The notes: generated by a model not told the origin, from the sequence alone. DNA of 64,000 nucleotides from an uncultured Eubacteriales bacterium (GCA_934378145.1 CAKXXW010000005.1:1-64000), one strand, 5' to 3'. Counted from the first letter of the stretch, positions 36,390-46,116 are shown. A program made the numbers and translations.

Positions 36390-37419
36390 TGGTTTCTCCG
36401 CCCGTTTCCTCGGCGGGAGAGCCGCAGAGGAAGCACGCGACCTTGTGTCCGTTACCCATATCGGTAAGGGCAGGGCGCTTCTGCTTGCATATCTCCATAC
36501 ACTTTGAGCAACGGGTGTGGAATTTGCATCCCGCGGGGCAATTGACCGGTGACGGAACATCTCCGGTAAGGACTATCCTGTTTATCTGCGCATGCGGATC
36601 GGGGATCGGCGCTGCCGACAGGAGCGACTGCGTATAAGGATGCAGCGGGTTATCGAATATCTCGTGCTTGCTTCCTATCTCCACCATACTGCCGAGGTAC
36701 ATAACTCCGACATGTGAGGATATGTGCTTTACGACAGACAGGTCGTGGGATATGAAGAGATAGGTCAGCCCCATATCGAGCTGGAGTTTTTTCAGAAGGT
36801 TTACTATCTGCGCCTGTATCGAGACATCGAGAGCCGAGACAGGCTCATCGCAGACGACGAACTCGGGCTTTACGGCAAGAGCGCGGGCGATACAGATCCT
36901 TTGCCTCTGACCTCCCGAAAACTCGTGAGGATAGCGCTCGTAATAATAGTCGTGCAGTCCGCACTTCTTCATTATTCCGAGTACATACTCGCGCAGCTCC
37001 TTGTCGGGAACTATCTTATGTACCTTCACCGCCTCGGCGATTATATCGCCGATAGGCATACGCGGAGGAAGCGAGGAATAGGGGTCCTGGAACACTATCT
37101 GCATCCTTGTGCGCAGACCAGCCTTCCTCAGTTTTGAGGAGGTATAATTCGTTATATCTACGCCGTCGTAGATTATCTGACCGCCGCTGATCTCGTGAAG
37201 ATGAAGGATCGTGCGTCCGAGGGTCGTCTTTCCGCATCCCGATTCGCCGACGATACCGAGCGTCGAGCCGCGGGGTACCGTGAACGATACATCATCGACC
37301 GCCTTTAGGAACACCTTCGGCTTCCCGAAAAAGCTCTTCGCAGCCGGAAAATATTTTTTGAGATGGTTTACTTCGAGAAGAATGTCCCGCGTATCTTCGG
37401 TCATATTTTCATTTTTCAT
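36376..37419 (-). CDS. oppF: Oligopeptide ABC transporter ATP-binding protein OppF
   Basis: This is one of two ATPases driving peptide import. The 347-residue protein has Walker A GESGCGKT (58-65), the Q-loop QIVFQDPYSSL, the signature FSGGQRQRICIARAL, Walker B FVVCDEPVSALD and the H-loop LFISHD. A C-terminal oligopeptide-transporter extension follows, with cysteines CKFHTRCSKCMEIC typical of an iron-sulfur or zinc site in this subfamily. The start overlaps oppD by 11 bp; an alternative ATG is at 37404. It acts with OppD, OppB and OppC. Confidence 0.93.
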   Translation of the reverse strand: MKNENMTEDTRDILLEVNHLKKYFPAAKSFFGKPKVFLKAVDDVSFTVPRGSTLGIVGESGCGKTTLGRTILHLHEISGGQIIYDGVDITNYTSSKLRKAGLRTRMQIVFQDPYSSLPPRMPIGDIIAEAVKVHKIVPDKELREYVLGIMKKCGLHDYYYERYPHEFSGGQRQRICIARALAVKPEFVVCDEPVSALDVSIQAQIVNLLKKLQLDMGLTYLFISHDLSVVKHISSHVGVMYLGSMVEIGSKHEIFDNPLHPYTQSLLSAAPIPDPHAQINRIVLTGDVPSPVNCPAGCKFHTRCSKCMEICKQKRPALTDMGNGHKVACFLCGSPAEETGGETNEKG

Positions 37420-38734
37420 AGCTCTTAAGGCGCGCCTCCTCGATCTCAGTCGCCCGATAGCAGGCAACATAGTGTGTATCCGAGAGCTTCACAAGCTCGG
37501 GGTACTGTTTATCGCATTTTTTGTTGCAGAACTGGCATCTGTCCCTGAAATAGCAGGTATCGGGAAGGTCGATAGGGTTCGGGACCTTTCCCGGGATGCT
37601 GTACAGCCAGTCCACATCCTTGTTTACGACCGGCTTTGACCTCTGAAGTCCTATCGTATAGGGGTGGCAGGGATGGTCGAATATGTCAAATACCGTTCCC
37701 TGCTCTATTATCCGTCCGGCGTACATGATGACAACATAGTCCGCCATGCCGGCGATAACTCCGAGGTCGTGCGTTATAAGCATTATCGAGCCGTTGATCC
37801 TGTCCTTCAGCTTTTTGAGAAGGTCGAGGATCTGCGCCTGTATCGTAACATCGAGCGCCGTCGTAGGCTCATCCGCGATTATCAGCTTCGGATTGCAGGC
37901 GACAGCCATAGCGATCATGACTCTCTGTCTCATACCTCCCGAAAGCTCGTGAGGATACTTTTTGTAGACAGCCTCGGGCATCGCGATACCGACCTCATTC
38001 AGCATCTCGATGCTGCGCTTCTTCGCGCTCTCGCGGGTCGCGCCGGGATTGTTTATAAGGATGACCTCATCGAGCTGGTATCCGATTGTGAAGACCGGAT
38101 TAAGGCTCGTCATAGGTTCCTGGAAGATCATGGAGATCTCTCTGCCGCGGATCTTTCTCATGTCGGCAATAGGCATCTTCGCTATGTCGAAGACCTTTTC
38201 TTCGGTCTTGAACATCGGGAGTCCATCGCCGCCGATCTTCTGAACAGGCACTTCCTTCGTATTTCCGTGCTTGTCGGTGACCGTCTCGGTGACGACCTTT
38301 TCCTTGCCGTCCTCGCCGATCTCGGTCTCGTAGACCGGAATGGGCTTGCCCGATTTGTCAAGCACGATATCAGAGGTGCGGAATCTTATCGAGCCCTCGA
38401 CGATCTGCCCCTGCGGCGCCTGGACGAGCTGCATGACGGACAGCGAAGTCACGCTCTTGCCGCAGCCCGATTCGCCGACAACGCCGACGATCTTGCCCTG
38501 CGGGACATTGAAGGACACGCCGTTTACCGATTTTACCGTTCCGGCGTCGGTGAAGAAGTAGGTATGAAGGTCTTCTATCTCAAGGATATTTGCGGGATCC
38601 TTCATCTCGGTCGTATATTCCGACACAGGGACCTTGCGGTGCTTTTTCTTTTCAAATAATTTGGTCTGTCTTCTGTTTTCCTTTGCGATCTTACGAAGGT
38701 CGGAAGAAGACAGGTAGTGTTTATTGTCAGCCAT
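37409..38734 (-). CDS. oppD: Oligopeptide ABC transporter ATP-binding protein OppD, with an insertion
   Basis: The 441-residue ATPase is about 90-100 residues longer than usual. Walker A is GESGCGKS (87-94), the Q-loop IFQEPMTSL (about 203-211), the signature ELSGGMRQRVMIAMA, and Walker B LIIADEPTTALD. A C-terminal cysteine cluster follows. Extra material lies at the N terminus (about 1-48, basic) and between Walker A and the Q-loop (about 119-183, a hydrophilic stretch with VTETVTDKHGNTKEVPV). The insertion falls where the beta-subdomain sits in solved structures and keeps the frame, so the protein is probably functional. AGGAGG precedes the start. Confidence 0.92.
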   Translation of the reverse strand: MADNKHYLSSSDLRKIAKENRRQTKLFEKKKHRKVPVSEYTTEMKDPANILEIEDLHTYFFTDAGTVKSVNGVSFNVPQGKIVGVVGESGCGKSVTSLSVMQLVQAPQGQIVEGSIRFRTSDIVLDKSGKPIPVYETEIGEDGKEKVVTETVTDKHGNTKEVPVQKIGGDGLPMFKTEEKVFDIAKMPIADMRKIRGREISMIFQEPMTSLNPVFTIGYQLDEVILINNPGATRESAKKRSIEMLNEVGIAMPEAVYKKYPHELSGGMRQRVMIAMAVACNPKLIIADEPTTALDVTIQAQILDLLKKLKDRINGSIMLITHDLGVIAGMADYVVIMYAGRIIEQGTVFDIFDHPCHPYTIGLQRSKPVVNKDVDWLYSIPGKVPNPIDLPDTCYFRDRCQFCNKKCDKQYPELVKLSDTHYVACYRATEIEEARLKSYEK

Positions 38735-38746
38735 TTTCCGTCCTCC

Positions 38747-39865
38747 TCAGCGTTTCATCTTCGGGTCGAGCGCATCACGCAGACCGTCGCCGATAAAGTT
38801 GAATGCCAGAACCGCGAGAACTATGCAGATGCCGCTCGGCACCCAGATGTTCGGGTAGTAGCTAAGAATATCGGTCTTCTTTGCAAGGTTTATGATATTA
38901 CCCCACGAAGCCTTCGGATACGGAACACCGAGGTCGAGGTATCCGAGCGTTGCCTCGTAAAGGATCATGCTTCCGAGTGAGAGAGTCATCGAAACTATGA
39001 GCTGCGGCAGTACATTCGGGACAAGATGCTTGAAGATCTTATGCCAGGTCGGAAGTCCGAGCGACTCCGCCGCGGTCATATATTCCTGCTCACGCAGGTA
39101 GAGGATCTGACCTCTGACGAGTCTTGCACCGCCGGTCCACGAAATGAGCGTCAGCACGCCCATAAGTATGTAGATATTGTAGGTCTTGTCTATAAACACC
39201 GCCTGCCCCTTTGAGTTGTAGGCATTGAGGATAGCTCCGATTATAAGGAGGATCGGCAGTGTCGGGATACAGTTGATTATATCGACGATACGCATGATGA
39301 GCATATCGACCCATTTACCGAAGAAGCCGGCAAGTCCGCCGAGGATAACTCCGAGCAGGGTATTTACAAGCACCGTCAGTACCGACAGAGAAAGTGAGAT
39401 CCTTCCTCCGTACATAAGGCGCGCGAGAACATCCATACCCTTGTCATCCGTTCCGAGTACATGGTATCTCGTATTGCCCTCGGCATCGGTCGAAGACGAA
39501 AAGCAGGGAGCGAATATATTCTGCTGCCGCTGATATTCGGAAACATAATACACCACATATGTCTCGCCGTCGGCGCCTACGAATTCTTTTTTCATCGGCG
39601 TATAGACAACGGCTCCGGGGTTGTTATCGACCTCATCCTCGCCCCAGCCGACAAATACCGGTCCGAGGAAGCAGAAGAGGAGAAGCCCTATCATCACGCA
39701 GAGTCCGACGACGCTGAGCTTTGACCTGAAGAACCGCTTAAGCACGAGCCGCGTCGGAGAGATTATCTTTACATTGTCGGAAAGACTCTCGGCTTCGCTT
39801 TCTTCATTGAAGTCCGGGGGAAGGACTTCTTCGTTCAATCCGTTTATTCCGTTAAGATCATCCAT
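38747..39865 (-). CDS. oppC: Oligopeptide ABC transporter permease OppC
   Basis: The 372-residue inner-membrane permease has a cytoplasmic N terminus, a first span near residues 53-75 and then a long external loop with VLGTDDKGMDVLARLMYGGR, the classic OppC motif. Several spans follow. The ATPase-docking EAA-like loop is QEYMTAAESLGLPTWHKIF. The external loop before the motif is longer than in most OppC proteins, with a Tyr/Gln-rich stretch. It pairs with OppB. AGGAAGGAT precedes the start. Confidence 0.93.
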   Translation of the reverse strand: MDDLNGINGLNEEVLPPDFNEESEAESLSDNVKIISPTRLVLKRFFRSKLSVVGLCVMIGLLLFCFLGPVFVGWGEDEVDNNPGAVVYTPMKKEFVGADGETYVVYYVSEYQRQQNIFAPCFSSSTDAEGNTRYHVLGTDDKGMDVLARLMYGGRISLSLSVLTVLVNTLLGVILGGLAGFFGKWVDMLIMRIVDIINCIPTLPILLIIGAILNAYNSKGQAVFIDKTYNIYILMGVLTLISWTGGARLVRGQILYLREQEYMTAAESLGLPTWHKIFKHLVPNVLPQLIVSMTLSLGSMILYEATLGYLDLGVPYPKASWGNIINLAKKTDILSYYPNIWVPSGICIVLAVLAFNFIGDGLRDALDPKMKR

Positions 39866-39887
39866 TGAAACAGATCCTTCCTTTCCC

Positions 39888-40880
39888 TTACTTTGTGAGT
39901 TTGACGCGCGGGTCGACTATCGTGTAGGCTATATCGGTAAAGAATGTACCTATTACCGTGAGTATCGCGAGGAACATATTGTAACCCATGATGAAGGGGA
40001 TGTCGCCCGCCTTGAGCGCCTGATACGCCATCTGACCGATACCGGGCAGGGCGAAGATCTCCTCGGTTATCATAGCACCCGAGAAAAGGCTCGGCAGTAT
40101 TCCCGCCATCGTCGTTACGAGAGGTATCATCGTATTGCGGAAAACATGCTTGTATATTACAGTGCGCTCGGAAAGTCCCTTTGCGCGCGCGGTGCGTATG
40201 TAGTCGGAATTGAGGACCTCCAGCGTGTTGGTCCTCGTATACCTCATCATTCCTCCGATAGAGAGGATGACGAGCGTCACCATGGGAAGCACACAGTGCC
40301 ATGCAACATCCATCGCTCTGGCAAAGCCCGTGAGGTCGCTTGTGGCGCTGACAAGTCCGCCCTGCGGAAACCAGCCGAGGTCAACATAGAATATCTTTAT
40401 CAGGAGCGAGCCGAGGAAGAAAGACGGAAGCGATATACCCATCATGGCAAACACGGTCACGGCGTAGTCGGAAACTCCGTACTGATGCGTAGCCGAAATG
40501 ACGCCGAGCGGTATCGCTATTATGAATTCGAGTATCAGGGCGACGAACGATATGGCAAAGGATATCCACATATAGGTCGATATGACCTCCGCCACCGGTG
40601 CGTTGTACTTGAATGACATTCCGAGATCCCCGCGGAGCGCGTTCCCGAGCCATTTGAAGTAGCCCTTGACTATTCCGAGGAATGAGTTGTCATCAAGTCC
40701 GTACTGCTCCTTCATAGCCAATATGTCTTCTTCGCTGACCGTTCCCTGCTCAAGCTGGGACTGGAATTTCTGATCGACATAGTCGTTCGGCAGCAACCGT
40801 ATCAGACCGTACATCAGAAATGATACCATAAAGAGTATCAGTATAGAAATTAACAGTCGTTTGATTATGTACTGTGCCAT
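39888..40880 (-). CDS. oppB: Oligopeptide ABC transporter permease OppB
   Basis: This is a 330-residue inner-membrane permease of the DppB/OppB family. The N terminus MAQYIIKRLLISILILFMVS and the following LLPND pattern are typical, as are the coupling loop SDYIRTARAKGLSERTVIYKH and the final spans with FALPGIGQMAYQAL. First of the four transporter genes after the binding protein, separated from it by a terminator-like hairpin that may lower its expression relative to the binding protein. Confidence 0.94.
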   Translation of the reverse strand: MAQYIIKRLLISILILFMVSFLMYGLIRLLPNDYVDQKFQSQLEQGTVSEEDILAMKEQYGLDDNSFLGIVKGYFKWLGNALRGDLGMSFKYNAPVAEVISTYMWISFAISFVALILEFIIAIPLGVISATHQYGVSDYAVTVFAMMGISLPSFFLGSLLIKIFYVDLGWFPQGGLVSATSDLTGFARAMDVAWHCVLPMVTLVILSIGGMMRYTRTNTLEVLNSDYIRTARAKGLSERTVIYKHVFRNTMIPLVTTMAGILPSLFSGAMITEEIFALPGIGQMAYQALKAGDIPFIMGYNMFLAILTVIGTFFTDIAYTIVDPRVKLTK

Positions 40881-40993
40881 TTTGATCTCCCATACCGCGC
40901 GGCGGCGGCTCTGTTGATTTTGGAATCGCGCCCCTCAGGGGCAGGTCTTGCTCTCAGGCTGTCTCTGCGGGATACGATCCCGGAGTCCGATTG

Positions 40994-41035
40994 AAAAAGC
41001 AAAGGGAGACCGCCGCTCCGGGCGGCGTTCTCCTT
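40994..41035 (-). terminator. Partial terminator between the binding protein and oppB
   Basis: On the minus strand a long GC-rich stem (41035-41001, one bulge and one mismatch) is followed by GCTTTTTC. Such intra-operon hairpins commonly protect the upstream mRNA and make the binding protein more abundant than the permeases. Confidence 0.75.
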
Positions 41036-41047
41036 TCGCTTGGGATG

Positions 41048-43627
41048 TCACTTCTTCGTCTCTTTGAGACTGACTTCCCAGATCTTTGAAAGCGGGGACT
41101 GATATGCCGTTGCTTCGCAAAGCGTGTCGGAGTCGATTACTGCCGAATTCCAGATGAAGAGGTTCTTTCTCTGGTAGGTGGCAAGCTCGACAGCCATGCT
41201 CATGACGAGGTCGAGCGCCTCGGAATATTTCTCCTTGCGGTATTCCTGATCCACCGTCGAACGGGCATCCTCGATAAGGTATGCCAGATCGTCGAGCATC
41301 TTCTTCTCTTCCGCGGTTCCCTCTTCCTCGATGTACGGGAAGCCCCAGTTCTTTATCGAGGTAGCGCTGGATTTCTTGTGATATACCTGATACATATCGG
41401 GGTCGATGGTCGACGACCACGCGGCAGCCCAGACCTGAAGTCCGCCGGATGCGAGCTTCGAGAGAGCGTAGGCGTCCTTTGTGACGGTCACATCAAAGCC
41501 GATATCGTTGAGAAGGTTCGCAGCCTTCTGCATCGTCTGATATGCGGGGTGGTCGTTGGAATCTCCGGCGATCGTGAAGGTGTAGGTCAGCGTCTCGCCA
41601 TTGGCGTTCTTGAGCTTGCCTGACGCGGTATCGAGATTGTATCCCGCCTTCTTTGCAGCGGCAAACGCCGATTCCTTCGCAAGCTCTTCGTTGAACTTGC
41701 CTACCTTGATAAGGTTTCCTTGGCTGTCGTATTCGCAGCCGTCGTAGGACTTGTCGCCGTAGTAAGGCATGCAGCCCTTCGGATAAGCCCACGAATTTTC
41801 CGACATCGAGCGATAGAGGATGCTTGCGAATTCGCTTCCGCCGTAGTAGTCAAGGCAGAGTCCTATATCCATGCAGTACATGATAGCGCGACGGATGTTT
41901 ATATCCTTGATCTTGCCTGCGTTGATACCGATATAACCGTATCCGAGGTTGTTTGCAAGGTCGTAATCGGTGTTGGCGGCGTTTTTCAGCTTATTGATAT
42001 TCGTGCTGGTAGCCTGCGGCTCGGAGTAGTAGACCTCCGGTACCGCGCCGGTAACAGCGTCGAACATCTGGTCGGTCGAAATGACCTTGTAACGGACTTT
42101 CTTTATCTTCGCATTCTTCGACTTATCGGAGCCGAAAACGGTGTAGAAGTTGTTGTTTCTCTCGTAGTAAACTACATTGTTTGCAAAGAACTCGTTCTTT
42201 GAGGGGATAGCCGACTCGGCTTCGCAGGAAGTGTTGGCGTTGGATGCCTTGTAAGGACCTGCACCGACCGGCACCTGCTTTGTCTGGAGCTGGTTGAAGA
42301 ATTTGTCATCGGAGAACTTGACACCGAAGTTATTGTTCTCGACAGAGAACGCATTGATCTGCTCTTCGGTCGAATAGTAGCTCATCGGAGCGACCGTGAA
42401 GGAGAAGTTGTAGATAGCCTTCGGGTCGACGCCGTCGACGATTATCTTAAGAACATCGCACTCTTCGCCGAGGTCAACGACCTTGCCGTCCTCGCCCGGG
42501 ATCTGGCTCGCTCTGTAAGTGGTGATACCGGTGATGTTCGGAACGCCCTTTTTCGCGGGATCGCTGAAGTATTCCGAGATAGCGACACTCTTGAAGTGTT
42601 CCTTGAGCTTCGAGGCGGTAGCCCAGCCGCCGGCAACGACTGCCTTGAGCTTGGTCTTGTAAGCCGAAAGGGTGGAAACTTCCATGTTTGCCTTATAGAC
42701 GGTCTCGATCATAGCCTCTTTCGAATGATCGACATCGGCCTTATCGTAGCCGAAGTAATCGGTCGTGTACTTGATCTCCTTTGTATCGGGGTCCTTCTCG
42801 GACTTAACGGTGATAAGACCCTCGTTGTAGAGGAAGAGCTGCCACGCCTCGGTAAAGCCGTACTTGGCGTAGGAATCGAGAGAAGTCGAAGCAGCGCTCG
42901 CCCAGTCGGTCTCAAGCTCGCTGCGGAAGAATTCCTCAGCCTTCGAGATGACCGCCTGCATTCTCTCGGTTATATCCTCTCTCTTGGAGCTGTCGTCGTT
43001 ACACCAGTCAACGATCTCGCTGATGCGGGCGGCAGCCTCATTGTTGAAATACTGATCCATCTGCTTCTGCTGGTTCTCATCGGCAGACTGTGCGCGGTAG
43101 GCGTTGAGTCCGCGGATATTGACCGAATAAAGAGTCGAAGAACCGGTGTAGATAGGATCGAGCAGGACATAAAGGTTAAAAAGAACATCCTTTATGGTAA
43201 GATCCGAACCGTTCGAGTACTTGATGCCGTTCTTTATAGCAAAGTTGTACTCGGTGTAGTAATTGTCATAGCTTCCGGTCCTCTCGTAATCGGCAAGAGA
43301 GCCTTTGGTGAAGTAGGTGTAGGCAAGCACGACGCTGTCGGTATCCTTACCGCAGCTGAGGTTGCCGTCTTTGTCGGTGGTGAGCATACCGATCTGGGTC
43401 AGACCGATGACGCTTCCGTCGGCACCGCTGGTGTAATAGAACGGATTGAAGACGCCGTCAAGCGCTTCGCTCGCAAGTGCCAGAGGGGTATCCTCATTCG
43501 AGATGGTACCCTTGTTGTTGTCGGGGTTATCGGGACCGTCGCCGTTGCAGCTGCACGCCGCCAGCATGGGCAGAAGTGTGCAGATCAGAAGCAGAAGGCT
43601 CAGCCCTGTCAAAAATTTCTTTTTCAT
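41048..43627 (-). CDS. oppA: Oligopeptide-binding lipoprotein (SBP family 5), oversized
   Basis: This 859-residue extracellular receptor for the Opp system has a lipoprotein signal ending LPMLAACS (lipid on Cys25). The family body includes GMLTTDKDGNLSCG, TVAPMSYYSTEEQIN and IRRAIMYCMDIGLCL. The C-terminal AWSSTIDPDMYQVYHKKSSA leads to a short final segment. Typical members have 500-600 residues. The extra length lies mainly at about residues 130-340, which include the helical VSTLSAYKTKLKAVVAGG region. A clear GGGAG site precedes the start. Peptides released by the downstream protease are plausible ligands. Confidence 0.93.
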   Translation of the reverse strand: MKKKFLTGLSLLLLICTLLPMLAACSCNGDGPDNPDNNKGTISNEDTPLALASEALDGVFNPFYYTSGADGSVIGLTQIGMLTTDKDGNLSCGKDTDSVVLAYTYFTKGSLADYERTGSYDNYYTEYNFAIKNGIKYSNGSDLTIKDVLFNLYVLLDPIYTGSSTLYSVNIRGLNAYRAQSADENQQKQMDQYFNNEAAARISEIVDWCNDDSSKREDITERMQAVISKAEEFFRSELETDWASAASTSLDSYAKYGFTEAWQLFLYNEGLITVKSEKDPDTKEIKYTTDYFGYDKADVDHSKEAMIETVYKANMEVSTLSAYKTKLKAVVAGGWATASKLKEHFKSVAISEYFSDPAKKGVPNITGITTYRASQIPGEDGKVVDLGEECDVLKIIVDGVDPKAIYNFSFTVAPMSYYSTEEQINAFSVENNNFGVKFSDDKFFNQLQTKQVPVGAGPYKASNANTSCEAESAIPSKNEFFANNVVYYERNNNFYTVFGSDKSKNAKIKKVRYKVISTDQMFDAVTGAVPEVYYSEPQATSTNINKLKNAANTDYDLANNLGYGYIGINAGKIKDINIRRAIMYCMDIGLCLDYYGGSEFASILYRSMSENSWAYPKGCMPYYGDKSYDGCEYDSQGNLIKVGKFNEELAKESAFAAAKKAGYNLDTASGKLKNANGETLTYTFTIAGDSNDHPAYQTMQKAANLLNDIGFDVTVTKDAYALSKLASGGLQVWAAAWSSTIDPDMYQVYHKKSSATSIKNWGFPYIEEEGTAEEKKMLDDLAYLIEDARSTVDQEYRKEKYSEALDLVMSMAVELATYQRKNLFIWNSAVIDSDTLCEATAYQSPLSKIWEVSLKETKK

Positions 43628-43658
43628 CGTTTTTCTCCCTTTTTATATACTCAATTTA

Positions 43659-44786
43659 TTATTTACTCGTGTTGATCTTCTCGGAAGTCACATTGACGGT
43701 GACCTTCTTTTCCGATTCATCGGATGCTTCTCCGAAGGCACCGGTGAGTTCGGCGTTCATGACGGTATCCGCATCGGTCCTGCCGGCGCAGTCTATCGTG
43801 ACCTTTCCGCCGAGGGTCACGCCCTCGAGCTTCACGGTATCATCGCACTTGCCCGCAAGAGCGCCTATGTAAAGCACCTTGCTGTTCTGCAGGTTGTCGA
43901 GAACGATCGTGAGCTGCAGATTCTCGAATGTGACATCGCGGATCTCCGCGTTGCCGGCAAGGCGTCCGAAGAGTCCGTAATACTCACCGTTCTTTGTCTG
44001 ACGCTGAGTGACCTTGAGATTGCTGATCTTATATCCGTTGCCGATTATCTGACCCGAGAAGTTTTCGGGGAATGTCACCTCGTCGACACCGCTCATATCA
44101 ATGTCGTTCAGCAGGTAGTAGCTTCCGCCGGCACTGACCGTGGTGAAGTCGGAAGGCTTCGATACAAGCTCGTAATCTCCCTCGATGAATTTCGCATACA
44201 CCGTCTCGTCGGGGTTGTCTTCACTCAGACCGTGCTTATAGGGGAAAGTGACGGGGTTCTTGTATTCGCTGTCGGTATAGTATCCGACAAGGGTGTGTCC
44301 GTTCCATTTCGGCGTGGAGAATCTCGCGACGGTACCGGTACCGTCGGGGACCTTTACCTCCATAAAGCTTTCGTTATTGTCGCCGTAAAGGATCTTTACC
44401 GTGTAGTTCTTAGCCCAACGGCAGTAGATCGTGATGTCTCCGGTGACCTTGTCGCTGTCAAAGTTCCAGACGCGCTCGGTCTCGCTTCCGTCGGCGGCTT
44501 TTTCCTTCACATAGTATTCCTTGACATGATAGCCGCTGAGTATCGGTTCGTCGGTCCCCGTCTTGTCGGTGCCGGGCCTGAATATAAGCGAACCTTCACG
44601 CGTGTAATAGAGCTGCGTTCCGTTCCCCTTTGAAAGTCCGCCGCAGAAATCTATCGTGACCTTGCAGGTATAGCCGTTGTTGACGAGATCGGCAAGTTCA
44701 TCCTTCGTCCCGCACGCGGCAAGCAGGCAGGCGATGCAGAGTATGAGTGCCGCCGTGCAGACCGCTCTTATTGATCTTCTTTTCAT
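43659..44786 (-). CDS. Lipoprotein with B-repeats and GLUG-like repeats
   Basis: The 375-residue protein has the lipoprotein signal ALILCIACLLAACG (lipid on Cys25). The N-terminal half contains two degenerate B-repeat units (about 40-120 and 122-195; hallmark HTLVGYYTDSEYKNPVTF). The C-terminal half has GLUG-type beta-helix repeats: FSGQIIGNGYKISNLKV, then GEYYGLFGRLAGNAEIRDV, then LYIGALAGKCDDTVKLEGV. It is the first gene of the 19-kb operon, with AAAGGAG before the start. It is probably a surface binding component of the peptide-uptake machinery; the ligand is unknown. Confidence 0.85.
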   Translation of the reverse strand: MKRRSIRAVCTAALILCIACLLAACGTKDELADLVNNGYTCKVTIDFCGGLSKGNGTQLYYTREGSLIFRPGTDKTGTDEPILSGYHVKEYYVKEKAADGSETERVWNFDSDKVTGDITIYCRWAKNYTVKILYGDNNESFMEVKVPDGTGTVARFSTPKWNGHTLVGYYTDSEYKNPVTFPYKHGLSEDNPDETVYAKFIEGDYELVSKPSDFTTVSAGGSYYLLNDIDMSGVDEVTFPENFSGQIIGNGYKISNLKVTQRQTKNGEYYGLFGRLAGNAEIRDVTFENLQLTIVLDNLQNSKVLYIGALAGKCDDTVKLEGVTLGGKVTIDCAGRTDADTVMNAELTGAFGEASDESEKKVTVNVTSEKINTSK

Positions 44787-44837
44787 CTTATGAACTCCTT
44801 TGGGGCAAATTTGCCATCGGGTAAAAAACCGAATGAT

Positions 44838-44866
44838 ATTATACTACACTTCGGTAGCGTTGTAAA
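44838..44866 (-). promoter_or_regulatory. Sigma-A promoter of the protease/Opp operon
   Basis: TTTACA (44866-44861), 17 bp and TATAAT (44843-44838) on the minus strand lie about 50 bp before the lipoprotein start. Confidence 0.85.
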
Positions 44867-46116
44867 GCAGGTAATTATAAATTTTTTATATTATAATATA
44901 TCTTCCGCAATTTGCGTGTCCGCGTGCGATGAGCGGGTACTTTTTTTGTCAAATATACACAGTAGCCGGCGTGTCGGGCAGACAGTTTTTTTCTCGATTC
45001 CCTACAATAATATATAAGCGGCTTTGATTCGCCGATTTTCGCGCAGGTGTTTACCGCATTTTGAAACGCGATTTGCAATTCTTGCAAAATTCGTTTCCCG
45101 TTCCGATTTTTAAGGCATCGGGACGCATTTTTACAATAATGTATGATACCACACGATCGCCGTTTTGTCAATGCTTATATACTATTTTTACGCCCGACGA
45201 GCGCTTTTTTGTGTAAACTTTTTTCATCGAACACGAATATATACACATTATATGCGATAATATGCGCATATTTGCTTTTGCTTTTCCGGCAAAGTGAAAA
45301 AAGCGGAAATATGCCGAAGCGCGCAATATTCGCCGCAACCGGCAAAGAAAGACTTATATGCACGCGATCAGCAATACCCGGCGCGCGGTTTTCAGACTTT
45401 TTTCGTTTTCAAAGGGCTACGCTCCTCGTGCTTTTGCGTTTTCCCGGGCTTTTCCGAAAGTGTCGCGTTTTCGCATTTTCCAGTCGTCGGCTGCCGTCCG
45501 GCATCGCCGTGCAGGCTTATATATAATAATGTAGAAAATGTGCATCACCGCGTCATTCCGACTCCCGAAAATCCCGATATCCGGCACCCATATCCTCATT
45601 CCCGAATGGCCCTGAAAATTATCAAGGTCGTCTCCCTTCCTACGGCCCGCAACGATTTTTGCGGCATTTCGCACGATGAATAAATATTCACCGCATTCTC
45701 TTCCCCGTGAAAATTGCAGCAACCGAGAAGCCCTCGACCGGGGTATTCGGGCAATAATTCCCGCCAAAAGCAAAGTTTTGCAAAATCGGCTTTTGCGTCT
45801 TGCAAAATACCGATCGCAACGCTCAGATCGCAAAACGGCATTGTAAGGCTCATCCGGCGTTTTGAAAACACGCCGTCAAAGCCCGCCGTAAGGCATTCGG
45901 ATCCCGGCGCGGCGACCGCCTTTTCACCGGTTCACGCGCGTGAAAAAAATAAGGAATTATCAATTTTAGTTATTAAACTAAAGATAATGCGGCTCACGGC
46001 ATACGGATTTTTTCCTTGCGGCGGCGCAATGTTCGTTAATACAGACAATCGCCCTGTCCGGCGACGGCGTCTTTTCGTAATCGTGCAAGAAAAAAATGAA
46101 TTATTTCAAAAACATC
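44867..46116. other. Long intergenic region without credible genes
   Basis: The region separates two divergent surface-protein units. All open frames here are short, lack ribosome binding sites and show no protein-like pattern. It contains AT-rich tracts (for example 44871-44900 and 45237-45285), several copies of a TTGCAAAAT-like word (near 45081, 45776 and 45803) and one good minus-strand promoter. I see no RNA fold I can name. Confidence 0.6.
45143..45171 (-). promoter_or_regulatory. Second, distal promoter in the intergenic region
   Basis: A perfect TTGACA (45171-45166), 17 bp and TATCAT (45148-45143) lie on the minus strand. It would transcribe toward the lipoprotein gene, giving a leader of about 350 nt or a separate small RNA. 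Confidence 0.65.

Noticed and set aside
44875..45871. Several short frames in the large intergenic region.
   Set aside because: They have no ribosome binding sites, odd composition and no recognisable domains; the largest of them, at 44875-45171, begins upstream of the only likely transcript start.
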